Origin: Allotamlana fucoidanivorans | Lineage (GTDB): Bacteria > Bacteroidota > Bacteroidia > Flavobacteriales > Flavobacteriaceae | Assembly (NCBI RefSeq): GCF_006265225.1 | Contig: NZ_VDCS01000016.1 | Location: 1 to 64,000 of the forward strand | Reading direction: 5' to 3' | DNA: 64,000 nucleotides | Shown: positions 14,970-24,321 of the stretch, in pieces | Numbering within the stretch: position 1 is the stretch's first letter | Layout of the letters: the number at the start of each line of letters is the position of its first letter | The notes under the pieces: generated by a model | Database searches by the model: none | What the model saw: the letters and a program-made list of their open reading frames with translations, nothing else | Told to the model about the DNA's origin: nothing | Program-made: the position numbers and the translations under genes

Positions 14970-16283
14970 ATGAGATCAATTTTATCATTATTCCTAATAA
15001 TAACTGTTTTTGCTTGCAACAGCAAACCTGAAGAACAAACTCAATCTACTAGCACTAACTCTCAAGATGCTTTTCCTTTATTTATTGACAATATTGATCC
15101 AAACAGAAAACTAAGTAGCGCCATGGAGCGCAGTTTTAAACAATATGAAGCACCTCGCCTTCTGGATAACGAATTGTATTCAAACTTTAGATATACTGAG
15201 TTAGAAGGTTTTGACTATAACAATGGTGATGGCACCATAACCCGCAGAGACCCTTCAAAAATAATTTTTGAAAACGGTAAATATTATGTTTGGTATACCT
15301 ATAGAAATACGCCCACCAAACCAATGGGATATTCTAAATGTAATGACACCATACCTTCTGTAGATTGGGATTTATGCGATATTTGGTATGCCACAAGTAC
15401 AGATGGTTTTACTTGGGAAGAACAAGGTGTTGCCATTCCTAAACCCGACAAACCAAATCCCGGTTGGCGATCGGTTTCAACCACGGATATTTTAAAATGG
15501 AAAGACAAATATTATTTGTATTATCAGGCATTTAGTGCCCCCAGTGGTAAACCCTCTAATGGAGGTGGAAGTGATGTTTGCCCTGTGGCCATGTCATATG
15601 CAGATTCTCCAGATGGGCCATGGACACCCCTTAATAAAGTAGTCATTGACTTTGGCAAAGAAAACGAGTGGGATCACCGTGTTATACACGACCCTTACCC
15701 TTTAGTTCATGATGGGAAAATATATGTGTATTATAAATCTGGCATGGACAAACGCGATGCAAACCGCAAACATTGGGATGGCTGGGGCGTTGCTATTGCC
15801 GAATCTCCTGAAGGCCCCTATAAAAAACACCCCTTAAACCCTGTAATGAATTCTGGACATGAAACCATTTTATTTCCATATAAAGAAGGTGTTGCCGCCA
15901 TTGTAACCACTGATGGTATAGAACATTACACCATACAATACGCAAAAGACTGGGTTAATTTTGAAATTGCCTCAGTAAGTAAATTATTGCCTGTAGCGGC
16001 AGGTCCATTTTCTCCTGATGCCTTTACAGACACCGATGATGCAGATGGAATTACTTGGGGATTATCACATTTCATTAATGCCGGAAATAACTGGAATAAA
16101 ATGTATACCAAGTTAGGACGTTTTGATTGTGATTTAAGTAGAAAAACAAACGACCCTAGTATGAAAAAATCAAACTTATTGTATCCAAACGAGCTTTATT
16201 TTAAATATGGATTAAATAAAACTCAAAGAGAAAGAATAGATGAAACCAATCGGGCTTTGATGACCGGAGAGAAAAATGAATAA
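14970..16283 (+). CDS. GH117-family lipoprotein (alpha-1,3-anhydrogalactosidase-like)
   Basis: A 437-residue protein. The lipobox (TVFAC, C16) predicts membrane anchoring. The five-bladed beta-propeller signature of GH117 is clear: NGDGTITRRDPSK (D94), TDxxPSxDWDLCDIWYATSTDG, GWRSVSTTDILKWKDKYYLYYQA, IHDPYP (D241) and GHE (H297, E298). GH117 enzymes release 3,6-anhydro-L-galactose from the non-reducing end of neoagaro-oligosaccharides (family knowledge; some clades have other targets). The N-terminal helix-turn region (about 35-75) resembles the part that swaps in dimers of characterised members. It is probably co-transcribed with the GH2 gene. No SusC/SusD pair is nearby, so uptake must be encoded elsewhere. 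Confidence 0.85.
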   Translation: MRSILSLFLIITVFACNSKPEEQTQSTSTNSQDAFPLFIDNIDPNRKLSSAMERSFKQYEAPRLLDNELYSNFRYTELEGFDYNNGDGTITRRDPSKIIFENGKYYVWYTYRNTPTKPMGYSKCNDTIPSVDWDLCDIWYATSTDGFTWEEQGVAIPKPDKPNPGWRSVSTTDILKWKDKYYLYYQAFSAPSGKPSNGGGSDVCPVAMSYADSPDGPWTPLNKVVIDFGKENEWDHRVIHDPYPLVHDGKIYVYYKSGMDKRDANRKHWDGWGVAIAESPEGPYKKHPLNPVMNSGHETILFPYKEGVAAIVTTDGIEHYTIQYAKDWVNFEIASVSKLLPVAAGPFSPDAFTDTDDADGITWGLSHFINAGNNWNKMYTKLGRFDCDLSRKTNDPSMKKSNLLYPNELYFKYGLNKTQRERIDETNRALMTGEKNE

Positions 16284-16360
16284 TTATAAATTCATGATAA
16301 AGAATTTGCTACTAAAATTAAAGCTAATCTTTAGATTTAGCAACACAAATTAAAAACTAC

Positions 16361-17020
16361 GTGAGGGAAAAAACAAAAAAGCCGTGGCCTACTAAAGCAG
16401 TGATGAATCAAATCTATGACCTTAATCTCTGGGGAGGACAGCGTGGTGAGTTCTTTTCTGGTTATGGTTCCCATGACACTAGTATCACAGAACCCTATTT
16501 AAAAGTTGTTATTGATTTTTTAAGATCGTTTAAAAATCCTTTAAGCGTCAGTGATTTAGGTTGTGGTGATTTTAATATAGGAAAACATTTAACACCTTAT
16601 TGTAAATCTTACACAGCAATTGATATTGTTGAAAATTTGATACAACAAAATAAAACATATTTCGCTTCAAATAATCTTGAATTTTATTGTCTCGATATTG
16701 TAAATGACCAATTGCCAATAGCCGAATGCGCTATATTACGAAATGTTTTACAACATTTATCCAACGCTGAAATTCATCAAGTGGTACAAAAACTACCCCA
16801 ATATAAATTCGTAATCCTTACCGAGCATATTCCCATGGGAAAATACATTCCAAACATAGACATCATAACAGGACAAGGTATTCGTCTTAAAAAATCTAGT
16901 GGCGTTGATGTTTTAAAACCACCGTTCAACTTAAAAATTCAAACAGCGCGTGATCTAACGACATATGTAGAGCCTGATAAAAAAAGTAAAATAACAACTA
17001 TTTTATATCAATTAATTTAA
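16361..17020 (+). CDS. Class I SAM-dependent methyltransferase
   Basis: A 219-residue protein with a GTG start, or possibly Met 16 (MNQIYDLNLWGG). Motif I is VSDLGCGDFNIGKHL (about residues 63-77), and the acidic residue ending the next strand is in YTAIDIVENLI. Then come ILRNVLQHLSNAEI (the motif IV/post-motif helix) and a late FVILTEH strand. This is the Rossmann-fold methyltransferase pattern. The substrate is unknown. It follows the glycosidase pair by 78 bp on the same strand, but nothing ties it to sugar metabolism. Confidence 0.75.
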   Translation: MREKTKKPWPTKAVMNQIYDLNLWGGQRGEFFSGYGSHDTSITEPYLKVVIDFLRSFKNPLSVSDLGCGDFNIGKHLTPYCKSYTAIDIVENLIQQNKTYFASNNLEFYCLDIVNDQLPIAECAILRNVLQHLSNAEIHQVVQKLPQYKFVILTEHIPMGKYIPNIDIITGQGIRLKKSSGVDVLKPPFNLKIQTARDLTTYVEPDKKSKITTILYQLI

Positions 17021-17072
17021 GTAATCGCTAAAAGGAACAACTTTAGAGAACAATCCTTTTTAATAAAAAAAA

Positions 17073-17092
17073 GACTATCATTTCTGATAGCC
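17073..17092 (-). terminator. Terminator of the lipoprotein gene 17115-18083
   Basis: GACTATCA and TGATAGCC form an 8-bp stem (one G-C mismatch tolerated) with loop TTTC, followed on the minus strand by eight T. It lies 23 bp downstream of the stop. Confidence 0.7.
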
Positions 17093-17114
17093 AATATCCT
17101 TAGATTAGATACAT

Positions 17115-18083
17115 TTACTTTTCTTCCTTCTTATAAGTAGTGTTTGCCCATCTAATTTGTGCTCTGCCGCCTTTTACCCGATACGCACCATAGCGGATAC
17201 CTGATTGTGTCCCTCTTTCTGGCTCTGGAATATTAAAATTATATGCCTCACCTCCTATTAGAGCATCAGCATAGTGTATTTTTTTTGAGGCATCATTAGG
17301 GTCTGCTCTAAAACCAACCTCTAAAACAACCTCCGTTGGTTTACCTTTCTCAATATTAGTTAAAAAAACAACATCTCGACCTGAAGCTCCTGATCCACCT
17401 CTTACCTTAATCTGCTCTCTATACAAGTCAAACGATACTTGAACATTATTACCTGCACTATCTTTTCCATATACTGGTTTGGCTAAATACAAACAAATTG
17501 CAGGATCGGCTGAACCACCACCACCTGTATGCTTTCCTTTAGCTTGCATGATGTATGTTCCGTCACTACCCTCACTACTGGTTTTACCAACCTCAAGTAT
17601 CCTGACCGTACCCGTAAACCTTGCATAGCTTCCAATACCTGTAGTTTGCGACCTTGATAGCGAACGCTCAATTCTTGGTTGCAGTGTGTTTTCTGCATCT
17701 AAGTGATTGGATCCTGCAGTTATATTGTAAACACCATAAACAATACCATTAGCATCAACCTCTTCATAATCAGCATAACAACTTCTATCATCAATTGTTC
17801 CAACATTTACAGGATTTAGTATATCGGCTGTATCTCTTTGCGGGTTATCTTTCCCATCTGTGCAAGTGGTATAAACACCTGTCAATTCATCTGCAACATA
17901 CACGGCATATGGCCCTGTTTCTTCCTCTTTCTCCTCTTCCTTTTCTTCTTCTGGAATGGGATTAACCTTTTCTTCTTCTTTTACAGGTTCAAGTTCATCC
18001 TCTTTAGAACACGACAACAACACGGAAAATGCCATTAGAACCACTAAAAAAGTCACCTTGCATTTAAACTTTAATCTCCTCAT
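17115..18083 (-). CDS. Lipoprotein with a probable carbohydrate-binding beta-sandwich
   Basis: About 322 residues from ATG 18083; an ATG 4 codons upstream is less likely because [19 protein letters not shown] gives a proper signal. The lipobox is VLLSC, about residue 25. A low-complexity acidic linker of EEK/EEE repeats (about 32-60) follows. The rest is rich in beta strands, Gly and Thr. The ending [20 protein letters not shown] resembles jelly-roll polysaccharide-lyase or lectin folds, but I see no catalytic set I can name. A surface sugar-binding or lyase-like role fits the neighbouring glycosidases. The assignment is weak. Confidence 0.55.
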   Translation of the reverse strand: MRRLKFKCKVTFLVVLMAFSVLLSCSKEDELEPVKEEEKVNPIPEEEKEEEKEEETGPYAVYVADELTGVYTTCTDGKDNPQRDTADILNPVNVGTIDDRSCYADYEEVDANGIVYGVYNITAGSNHLDAENTLQPRIERSLSRSQTTGIGSYARFTGTVRILEVGKTSSEGSDGTYIMQAKGKHTGGGGSADPAICLYLAKPVYGKDSAGNNVQVSFDLYREQIKVRGGSGASGRDVVFLTNIEKGKPTEVVLEVGFRADPNDASKKIHYADALIGGEAYNFNIPEPERGTQSGIRYGAYRVKGGRAQIRWANTTYKKEEK

Positions 18084-18388
18084 AATATATAGCAATTATT
18101 TCTACAAAAATAGGAGTAATAACACACCATTCTATCCTGCTCTATCATGTCCTAAATCTGATTTACACCCAATAAAATGTTAAATTTCAAAGGATAAGAC
18201 TATGGGGAAATTGATTTCATTCAGCTTACAAAGAGCAAACAAGACTAAACTTCTTTTTACTGGAATGCAGTGGCGTTATCAAAATCTATAAAACCTTATC
18301 ACTTATATATAGATCTAATACTCCTAAAACTTATGATTATTAGCTAGGAAAAATGAACCCCAGAAAAAACATAAAACCTTAAATTCGT
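18084..18388. other. Intergenic stretch, no gene seen
   Basis: About 305 bp between the start of the lipoprotein gene and the end of folK. No reading frame of interest and no strong hairpin found. The lipoprotein's promoter must be in its left part. Confidence 0.4.
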
Positions 18389-19540
18389 TTAATAAATTCC
18401 TATTGCTGATACTTTCATTAACTCCTCCAATAGCCACAAATAATCTGCTCGGTTCGCCACAAAATCCCTATTAGAAACATCAATGATTTTAACATTAAAA
18501 TCTTTTTGTGTTTTTAAAAACTCTAAATACCCTGAATTTATTTTTTCTAAATAATCATCAGCAATGTTTTGTTCATAATCACGACCGCGTTTCTTTATAT
18601 TTTGCTGTAATCGTTCCGTGTTTTGATACAAATACACGTATAAATCGGGCTTAGCAATATCTTTATACATCAAGTAAAACAGCTTTCTATATAGTTCAAA
18701 CTCATCATTATTTAAGGTGATTTTTGAAAAAATTAAAGATTTAAAAACATCATAATCACTTACAATAAAGTCTTTAAACAAATCTAACTGTGATAGGTCA
18801 TCAGAGATTTGCTGATATCTATCAGCTAAAAATGACATTTCTAGCGTAAATGCGTAACGTTGAGTGTCTTCATAAAACTTAGGCAAAAAAGGATTATCAG
18901 CAAAACGTTCTAATATCAACTTCGCATTAAAATCTTGAGAAATCATAGTAGCCAAACTCGTTTTTCCAGCACCTATATTACCTTCTATAGCTATATAATT
19001 GAAGTTTGAAAAATGAAACGACTCACTGGGGTTTTTAAGTCTGGCACTAATGGATTGTAATTTACAAGTATCCTGACTGGCATGCAGCAAACTTGCTACA
19101 TCTTTAATAAACTTAGGATGCTTAATTTTTGAAGCAATATCATTTAAAGGCATCAACACAAAATTCCTTTTATGCATTTCTGGATGTGGCACGATAAGTG
19201 TTTCTGTTTGTATGATGCTATCTTGCCCTGCAAAAATAATATCTAAGTCAATGGTTCTGGCTTCATAACCTGCCCCAATAGTTCGCATTCTACCAAGACT
19301 TGCCTCAATCTCTAGTAGCTTATTTAAAACCTCTTGCGGGGTACAAATACTCTCTAGCTCCAAACAACAGTTTAAAAAATCGTCGCTTTCAAAACCAACA
19401 GCTTCCGAGGTATATACTTTTGAAATGGTGCGCACCATGCCCAGTTGTTCAAAAATAGCATTCACCGCCTTTTGTAAGTTATCAAATCTATCGCCTTTAT
19501 TACTTCCTAAGGCAATATAAAATAGTATTGGGTGCTTCAT
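18389..19540 (-). CDS. folK: FolK/deoxynucleoside kinase fusion
   Basis: A 383-residue two-domain protein. Residues 5-155 are HPPK (FolK): FYIALGSNKGDRFDNL, the NCCLELE region and RTIDLDIIFAG. FolK transfers pyrophosphate from ATP to 6-hydroxymethyl-dihydropterin in folate synthesis. Residues 180-383 are a deoxynucleoside kinase of the dCK/dGK family: P-loop GNIGAGKT (187-194), an F-ADRYQ segment and a KRGRDYEQ lid. It phosphorylates deoxynucleosides for salvage. This fusion is known from many Bacteroidota, so it is not an assembly error. It is divergent from the queuosine transporter gene. Confidence 0.9.
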   Translation of the reverse strand: MKHPILFYIALGSNKGDRFDNLQKAVNAIFEQLGMVRTISKVYTSEAVGFESDDFLNCCLELESICTPQEVLNKLLEIEASLGRMRTIGAGYEARTIDLDIIFAGQDSIIQTETLIVPHPEMHKRNFVLMPLNDIASKIKHPKFIKDVASLLHASQDTCKLQSISARLKNPSESFHFSNFNYIAIEGNIGAGKTSLATMISQDFNAKLILERFADNPFLPKFYEDTQRYAFTLEMSFLADRYQQISDDLSQLDLFKDFIVSDYDVFKSLIFSKITLNNDEFELYRKLFYLMYKDIAKPDLYVYLYQNTERLQQNIKKRGRDYEQNIADDYLEKINSGYLEFLKTQKDFNVKIIDVSNRDFVANRADYLWLLEELMKVSAIGIY

Positions 19541-19610
19541 ATGGAAGCAAAATAACTAAAACAATTTTTAATCTATTATATTTACCAAAGCTATTTATTC
19601 ACAATTATAA

Positions 19611-20315
19611 ATGACCTTAAAAAACAAATTAGCCGCTCAACGTATTTACATTTTATTAGGCGCCCTATTTATAACATCGTTGGTCGTTTCAAATCTTATT
19701 TTTCAAAAATTTTTCTATTGGTACCCGTTCAATATTGAAATTTTTGGGAACAAACTTTTTGAAGTTTCAGTAGGCATTCTACCTTACCCTATTACCTTTT
19801 TAATCACAGATCTTATTAGTGAAATTTACGGAAAGAAGCGGGCAAATGATGTTGTAGTCACTGGTATATTTGCCTCTCTATTTTCATTGCTTATTATTTA
19901 TGTGGCCGATATTGTTCCAGCCACTTCATGGTCTTATGTGAAAGATGATATGTTTCAAACGGTATTTGGAAATTCGGTTATAGCCGTATTTTCAAGCATG
20001 CTAACCTACTTATTCGCTCAGTTTGTAGATATTCAAATATATCATTTCTGGAAACGCGTTACTAAAGGCAAACATCTTTGGCTTAGAAATAATTTTTCAA
20101 CCTGGTTTTCTCAATTTATAGACACTTTTACTATTGTTTTTTTACTATGCTCTTTCGGCATCATTGATTGGGTAAATTTTAAAGGTTTACTGCTAAGTGG
20201 TTTTTTGTTTAAAGTTATTGTTGCTGCTTGCGACACCCCGTTTTTATACCTTGGCGTATTTCTGTTTAGAAAACGGTTTAATCTTAAAGTAAATGATGAA
20301 CTCAACCTCCTTTAG
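19611..20315 (+). CDS. Queuosine precursor transporter (YhhQ/QPTR family)
   Basis: A 234-residue inner-membrane protein with about six hydrophobic spans. Family marks are GILPYPITFLITDLISEIYGKKRA in the N-terminal half and FVDIQIYHFWKR later, close to the conserved segments of the vitamin uptake-like YhhQ family. Members import queuine or preQ bases used to modify tRNA wobble G (family knowledge). The Lys/Arg-rich tail is cytoplasmic. Confidence 0.85.
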   Translation: MTLKNKLAAQRIYILLGALFITSLVVSNLIFQKFFYWYPFNIEIFGNKLFEVSVGILPYPITFLITDLISEIYGKKRANDVVVTGIFASLFSLLIIYVADIVPATSWSYVKDDMFQTVFGNSVIAVFSSMLTYLFAQFVDIQIYHFWKRVTKGKHLWLRNNFSTWFSQFIDTFTIVFLLCSFGIIDWVNFKGLLLSGFLFKVIVAACDTPFLYLGVFLFRKRFNLKVNDELNLL

Positions 20316-20434
20316 TAAACCTTAACTAAAACGTAAAATAGCTTTCTAAACTTTTAACACATGCCCTACGTATATATTATTATGAGGTTGCACTTACAAA
20401 GAACCACATATCAACTAAAAACCAAAAACGACAT

Positions 20435-23101
20435 ATGAAAAAAGTTTTAAAAATTATAAGCATTAGTTTACTCTCTATTTTTGCTCTTTTAATAATCATC
20501 CCGTTTGCTTTTCAAGGTCAAATTAAAGACATGGTAAAACGATTTATCAATGACAATGTAAATGCTGAGGTTGCGTTTAGTGATGTTAACCTAAGTTTTA
20601 TTCAAAGTTTTCCACAAGCCCATATTGATGTTAGTGATTTAGTAATAACCAACTATGCCCCTTTTAAAGATGAAACGTTTGCTTCGGTAAAAAACATAGC
20701 GTTTACCATGTCTCTAAAAGAACTTTTTAAAACTACAGAAGAAGCCCCAATCATAATAAACACCATCACCATAGATGAAGCATTGCTTACTTTAAAAACC
20801 GACAAGTTTGGTAACAACAATTATGACATTACTAAAGAAGCCCCAGACACATCAACAGGGTCACAACCCAGCAACTTTGCGTTCAGTATAGAAGATTATA
20901 GCATCAATAATAGTGCTTTAACTTACATGGACCTGCTTTCAAAAACCACTATTCACCTCACCGAACTCAATCATAGTGGTCATGGTACTTTTTCGGCAGG
21001 CTTATCTGAATTAAACACTAATAGCGAAGCTTATATTAGCTTTTCTTTAGATAGCACAAACTATTTAAATAATAATCTGTTAAAATTAGATGCGTTAATA
21101 GATTTAGATTTAGCCCTTGGCAAATACACTTTTAAGGAAAATAAAGGGTTTATAAATAATCTACCGCTTCACTTTAACGGTTATGTACAGCAGTTTGAAA
21201 ACGGACAAGATATTGATATTACATTTGAAAATCCGGAATCTGATTTTAAAGCATTTCTGGCCGTGATTCCAAAAAACTATTCTAAAAATGTTGAAACGGT
21301 TGAAACCACAGGCAACTTTAAGGTAAAAGGTATCATAAAAGGATTAAATTCTGAAGAAACGATTCCGAATCTAGATATACAAATTACTTCAAATAATGCC
21401 TCTTTCAAATACCCAGATTTACCTAAAAAAGTTAGCAACATCACTATAAACACCTCGATAAAGAACACTACAGGCAAGGCTGACGACACCTATGTTGCTA
21501 TTGAAACCCTAAATTTTAAAATAGATGAAGATGTTTTTAAATCGTCTGCTACCATAAAAAATCTCACCAAAAATATGCTGATTTCGGGCAACTTAGATGG
21601 CGTACTTAATTTGGCTCATATCACCAAAGTTTATCCAGTAGATTTAGAAAACGAACTCAGCGGAATTTTAAAAGGGAAAATAAAGACAAACTTTGACATG
21701 AACGCTATTGAAACCAACGCCTATGAGCGCATAAAAAGTAGCGGTTCTGCAAGTATTTCAAATTTTGTTTATGCTTCAAAAGATATAGTCAATCCCATTG
21801 AAATTTCTCAAGCTAATGTAACTTTTAATCCTGGCACAGTGACTCTGAATTCCTTTAAAGCTAAAACAGGACAGAGTGATATTAGCGCCACTGGAACCAT
21901 CAATAATTTGCTTGGGTTTTTATTAAGCAACAATACCTTAAAAGGTAATTTTAAAGTCACCTCAAACCTGTTTAAGGTTAGTGATTTTATGACTGAAGAC
22001 ACTTCAAATCCAGAAAGTAACAAAACAACCTCTAGCAACGAATCACTGAAAATCCCCGCTTTTTTAGATTGTACTATTTCGGCGGATGCGAGAACTGTTA
22101 TTTATGACAATTTAACTTTAAAGGATGTTACGGGCCAATTGATTATTGCAGACCAGCAAGCTACTTTAAATAATATGCAATCACGTCTATTTGATGGCGC
22201 ACTAGCTATATCTGGAAATGTCTCAACTAAAAACGACACACCTTCGTTTAGTCTTAACTTAAATGCTACAGATTTTGATATATCCAAATCATTCAATGAT
22301 TTAGAGTTATTAAAAAACTTAGCCCCAATTGCCAAAATTTTAGATGGAAAATTAAACACAAACATTGTGCTTTCAGGTAACCTCGATCAGGAATTTACTC
22401 CAGATTTAACGAGTATTTCTGGTGATGCTTTGGCTGAATTACTGGCTACGCGAATAAATAAAACATCTGACGGTTTGCTGAGTAAACTTGACAACTCTTT
22501 TGAATTTATTGACTTTCAAGCGCTCGATTTAAAAGATTTAAAAACCAAATTGTCTTTTGCAAATGGTAAAGTAAGCGTTAAACCTTTTGATTTTAATTAT
22601 AAGGATATTGACATCACTGTTTCTGGGTCGCATGGGTTTGATAAAACTGTTGATTATACAGCGGTTTTAAACGTTCCTGCAACATATTTAGGTAGTGATA
22701 TCAATCGACTTATTGGAAAAATTGACGACCAAGAAGTCAATAAAATTAGCATTCCTGTAACGGCAAACATATCAGGAACCTATGCAAACCCTTCGATAAA
22801 AACAGATTTATCAAGTGGTGTGAAAAAGCTAACCAATCAACTCCTTGAAATTCAAAAGCAAAAACTATTGAATCAAGGCAAAGACAAAGTTAATGACCTG
22901 ATTGGAGATGTTATTAGTAGCAATAAAACCAAGGCGGATTCTACAAAAAAGGAACAAAATGATGCTGTTGAAAAAGTACTTACAGACATTATAGGAAATG
23001 ATAAAAAGACAGATTCAAGCGCATCAAAAAGTACCACAGATGCTGTAAAAAATGTGCTAGGCGGATTGCTTGGTAAAAAGAAAAAAGATACCTTGAACTA
23101 G
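20435..23101 (+). CDS. AsmA-family envelope protein
   Basis: An 888-residue protein. An N-terminal membrane anchor (IISISLLSIFALLIIIPFAF, about residues 7-27) is followed by a long run of beta-strand repeats typical of AsmA/TamB-like bridge proteins, with AsmA-like motifs such as VNAEVAFSDVNLSF near the start and ISGTYANPSIKTDLSSGVKKL near the end. The C-terminal 80 residues are Lys/Asp/Ser-rich low complexity. These proteins span the periplasm and are linked to phospholipid transport and outer-membrane assembly (family knowledge). The gene stands alone with its own terminator. Confidence 0.85.
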   Translation: MKKVLKIISISLLSIFALLIIIPFAFQGQIKDMVKRFINDNVNAEVAFSDVNLSFIQSFPQAHIDVSDLVITNYAPFKDETFASVKNIAFTMSLKELFKTTEEAPIIINTITIDEALLTLKTDKFGNNNYDITKEAPDTSTGSQPSNFAFSIEDYSINNSALTYMDLLSKTTIHLTELNHSGHGTFSAGLSELNTNSEAYISFSLDSTNYLNNNLLKLDALIDLDLALGKYTFKENKGFINNLPLHFNGYVQQFENGQDIDITFENPESDFKAFLAVIPKNYSKNVETVETTGNFKVKGIIKGLNSEETIPNLDIQITSNNASFKYPDLPKKVSNITINTSIKNTTGKADDTYVAIETLNFKIDEDVFKSSATIKNLTKNMLISGNLDGVLNLAHITKVYPVDLENELSGILKGKIKTNFDMNAIETNAYERIKSSGSASISNFVYASKDIVNPIEISQANVTFNPGTVTLNSFKAKTGQSDISATGTINNLLGFLLSNNTLKGNFKVTSNLFKVSDFMTEDTSNPESNKTTSSNESLKIPAFLDCTISADARTVIYDNLTLKDVTGQLIIADQQATLNNMQSRLFDGALAISGNVSTKNDTPSFSLNLNATDFDISKSFNDLELLKNLAPIAKILDGKLNTNIVLSGNLDQEFTPDLTSISGDALAELLATRINKTSDGLLSKLDNSFEFIDFQALDLKDLKTKLSFANGKVSVKPFDFNYKDIDITVSGSHGFDKTVDYTAVLNVPATYLGSDINRLIGKIDDQEVNKISIPVTANISGTYANPSIKTDLSSGVKKLTNQLLEIQKQKLLNQGKDKVNDLIGDVISSNKTKADSTKKEQNDAVEKVLTDIIGNDKKTDSSASKSTTDAVKNVLGGLLGKKKKDTLN

Positions 23102-23122
23102 TTGAATCCTTTTGAAACATAA

Positions 23123-23147
23123 AAAACCTACGCATTTGTTAGGTTTT
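23123..23147 (+). terminator. Terminator of the AsmA-family gene
   Basis: AAAACCTA (23123-23130) and TAGGTTTT (23140-23147) form a stem with a 9-nt loop, followed by CTAAATAAAA, 22 bp after the stop. Confidence 0.6.
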
Positions 23148-23221
23148 CTAAATAAAAAACAAGAATTTTGCACCTCTCTACTGAGAGAAGCATCTGAAAA
23201 TTAAAAAATTAAGTACTGTAT

Positions 23222-23416
23222 ATGTTAAAAATAATTGTAAAAGACGGCGAAAATATAGAACGCGCTTTAAAACGCTACAAAAGAAAACACAGAAATGTAA
23301 AAGTAATGCAAAACCTGAGAGATGGTCAATTTTTCACTAAACCTTCTGTAAAAAGACGTCGAGAAATTCAAAAAGCAGCATATATTCAAGGCTTAAGAGA
23401 TCAAGAAGAAATATAA
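23222..23416 (+). CDS. rpsU: 30S ribosomal protein S21
   Basis: A 64-residue, very basic protein. MLKIIVKDGENIERALKRYKRKHRNVKVMQNLRDGQFFTKPS is the S21 pattern, with the KRR/EIQKA helix after it. S21 sits near the anti-Shine-Dalgarno end of 16S rRNA. In Bacteroidota S21 takes part in masking that end (published structural work), which fits the weak use of Shine-Dalgarno sites here. It is a single-gene unit with a perfect terminator. Confidence 0.95.
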   Translation: MLKIIVKDGENIERALKRYKRKHRNVKVMQNLRDGQFFTKPSVKRRREIQKAAYIQGLRDQEEI

Positions 23417-23442
23417 ATCTTATTCTCATTAAAAATACACTA

Positions 23443-23470
23443 CCCCATTTAAACACTTTAAATGGGGTTT
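23443..23470. terminator. Bidirectional terminator between rpsU and the DUF2797 gene
   Basis: CCCCATTTAAA (23443-23453) and TTTAAATGGGG (23457-23467) form a perfect 11-bp stem with a 3-nt loop, followed by TTTTAATTTT on the plus strand. It lies between two convergent genes. Confidence 0.8.
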
Positions 23471-23485
23471 TAATTTTCTAACTAG

Positions 23486-24280
23486 TTAACTAACCGTAAT
23501 GTCCACCACCAAACCTTCATTGGCACGAATATTAAATACGGTGTTATCTTCAAAAATGAGATATTGCCCTTTTACACCAACCAACTTCCCAGAATAGCGT
23601 TGTGATTTTATAATATTTAAACTTTTGGGCTTTTCTGGATACTGTTCCACAGGAAAATCTAAGTTCGTTTCTTTATTACTTTCAATGTAATAAGCCTTAG
23701 TTTCCTCTGGAATGTATGCAGCTAAACGCTCTCGCCATTCTACCAAATTTTCATCTTCAATATCATTTTTTAGCATTTTACGCCAATTTGTTTTATCAGA
23801 TACATAATCTTTCAACGCCACTTCCGTAATTCCTGCTAAGTATCTGTTAGGCACCTCAACTATTTCAATAGCCTCATGAGCGCCTTGATCAATCCAACGT
23901 GTAGGTACTTGGCTCTTTCTAGTAACGCCAACCTTAACATTACTTGAATTGGCCAAATACACAATATGTGGCTGCAACTGCATGGCCTTTTCATACTCTA
24001 AATCACGATCTTCCTTTCCCAAATGGGCCGTACTTAATTCTGGTCGCATAATCCAATCGGCAGCCTGAGGCACTTCATAAAAACATTGTTTATCAAAACC
24101 TTGACGATAAATAGGTTTGTCCTGTCCACAATTTAAACACTGATACTTAACAAACTGAATATCAATCGTTCTATTCAGCAATTGATTTATATTTAAAAAA
24201 TCATTTTCAAAAACCAAATAGTATTGAATCGGACTTAAAAACTCGGTTCTCATTTTTGTTAAAACACCTTGGTAGGTCAT
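23486..24280 (-). CDS. DUF2797 protein with a GIY-YIG-like segment
   Basis: A 264-residue cytoplasmic protein. C48-x2-C51 (CLNCGQ) and a later Cys near residue 67 may bind zinc. HIVYLANSSNVKVGVTRKSQVPTRWIDQGA is the central conserved block of the DUF2797 family and resembles the start of a GIY-YIG nuclease domain (YLANS, KVGVTR), with R residues in the right place. Nuclease activity has not been shown for the family as far as I know. The C-terminal 70 residues look like a small beta domain (YSGKLVGVKGQYLIFE). Confidence 0.7.
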   Translation of the reverse strand: MTYQGVLTKMRTEFLSPIQYYLVFENDFLNINQLLNRTIDIQFVKYQCLNCGQDKPIYRQGFDKQCFYEVPQAADWIMRPELSTAHLGKEDRDLEYEKAMQLQPHIVYLANSSNVKVGVTRKSQVPTRWIDQGAHEAIEIVEVPNRYLAGITEVALKDYVSDKTNWRKMLKNDIEDENLVEWRERLAAYIPEETKAYYIESNKETNLDFPVEQYPEKPKSLNIIKSQRYSGKLVGVKGQYLIFEDNTVFNIRANEGLVVDITVS

Positions 24281-24321
24281 AAAAAAAAATATTATTTTTA
24301 AATCTTAAAGATAAAATAAAT

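Noticed and set aside
12916-18083. Complete polysaccharide utilisation locus
   Set aside because: No SusC/SusD pair or hybrid regulator is present; only two glycosidases and one possible binding lipoprotein.
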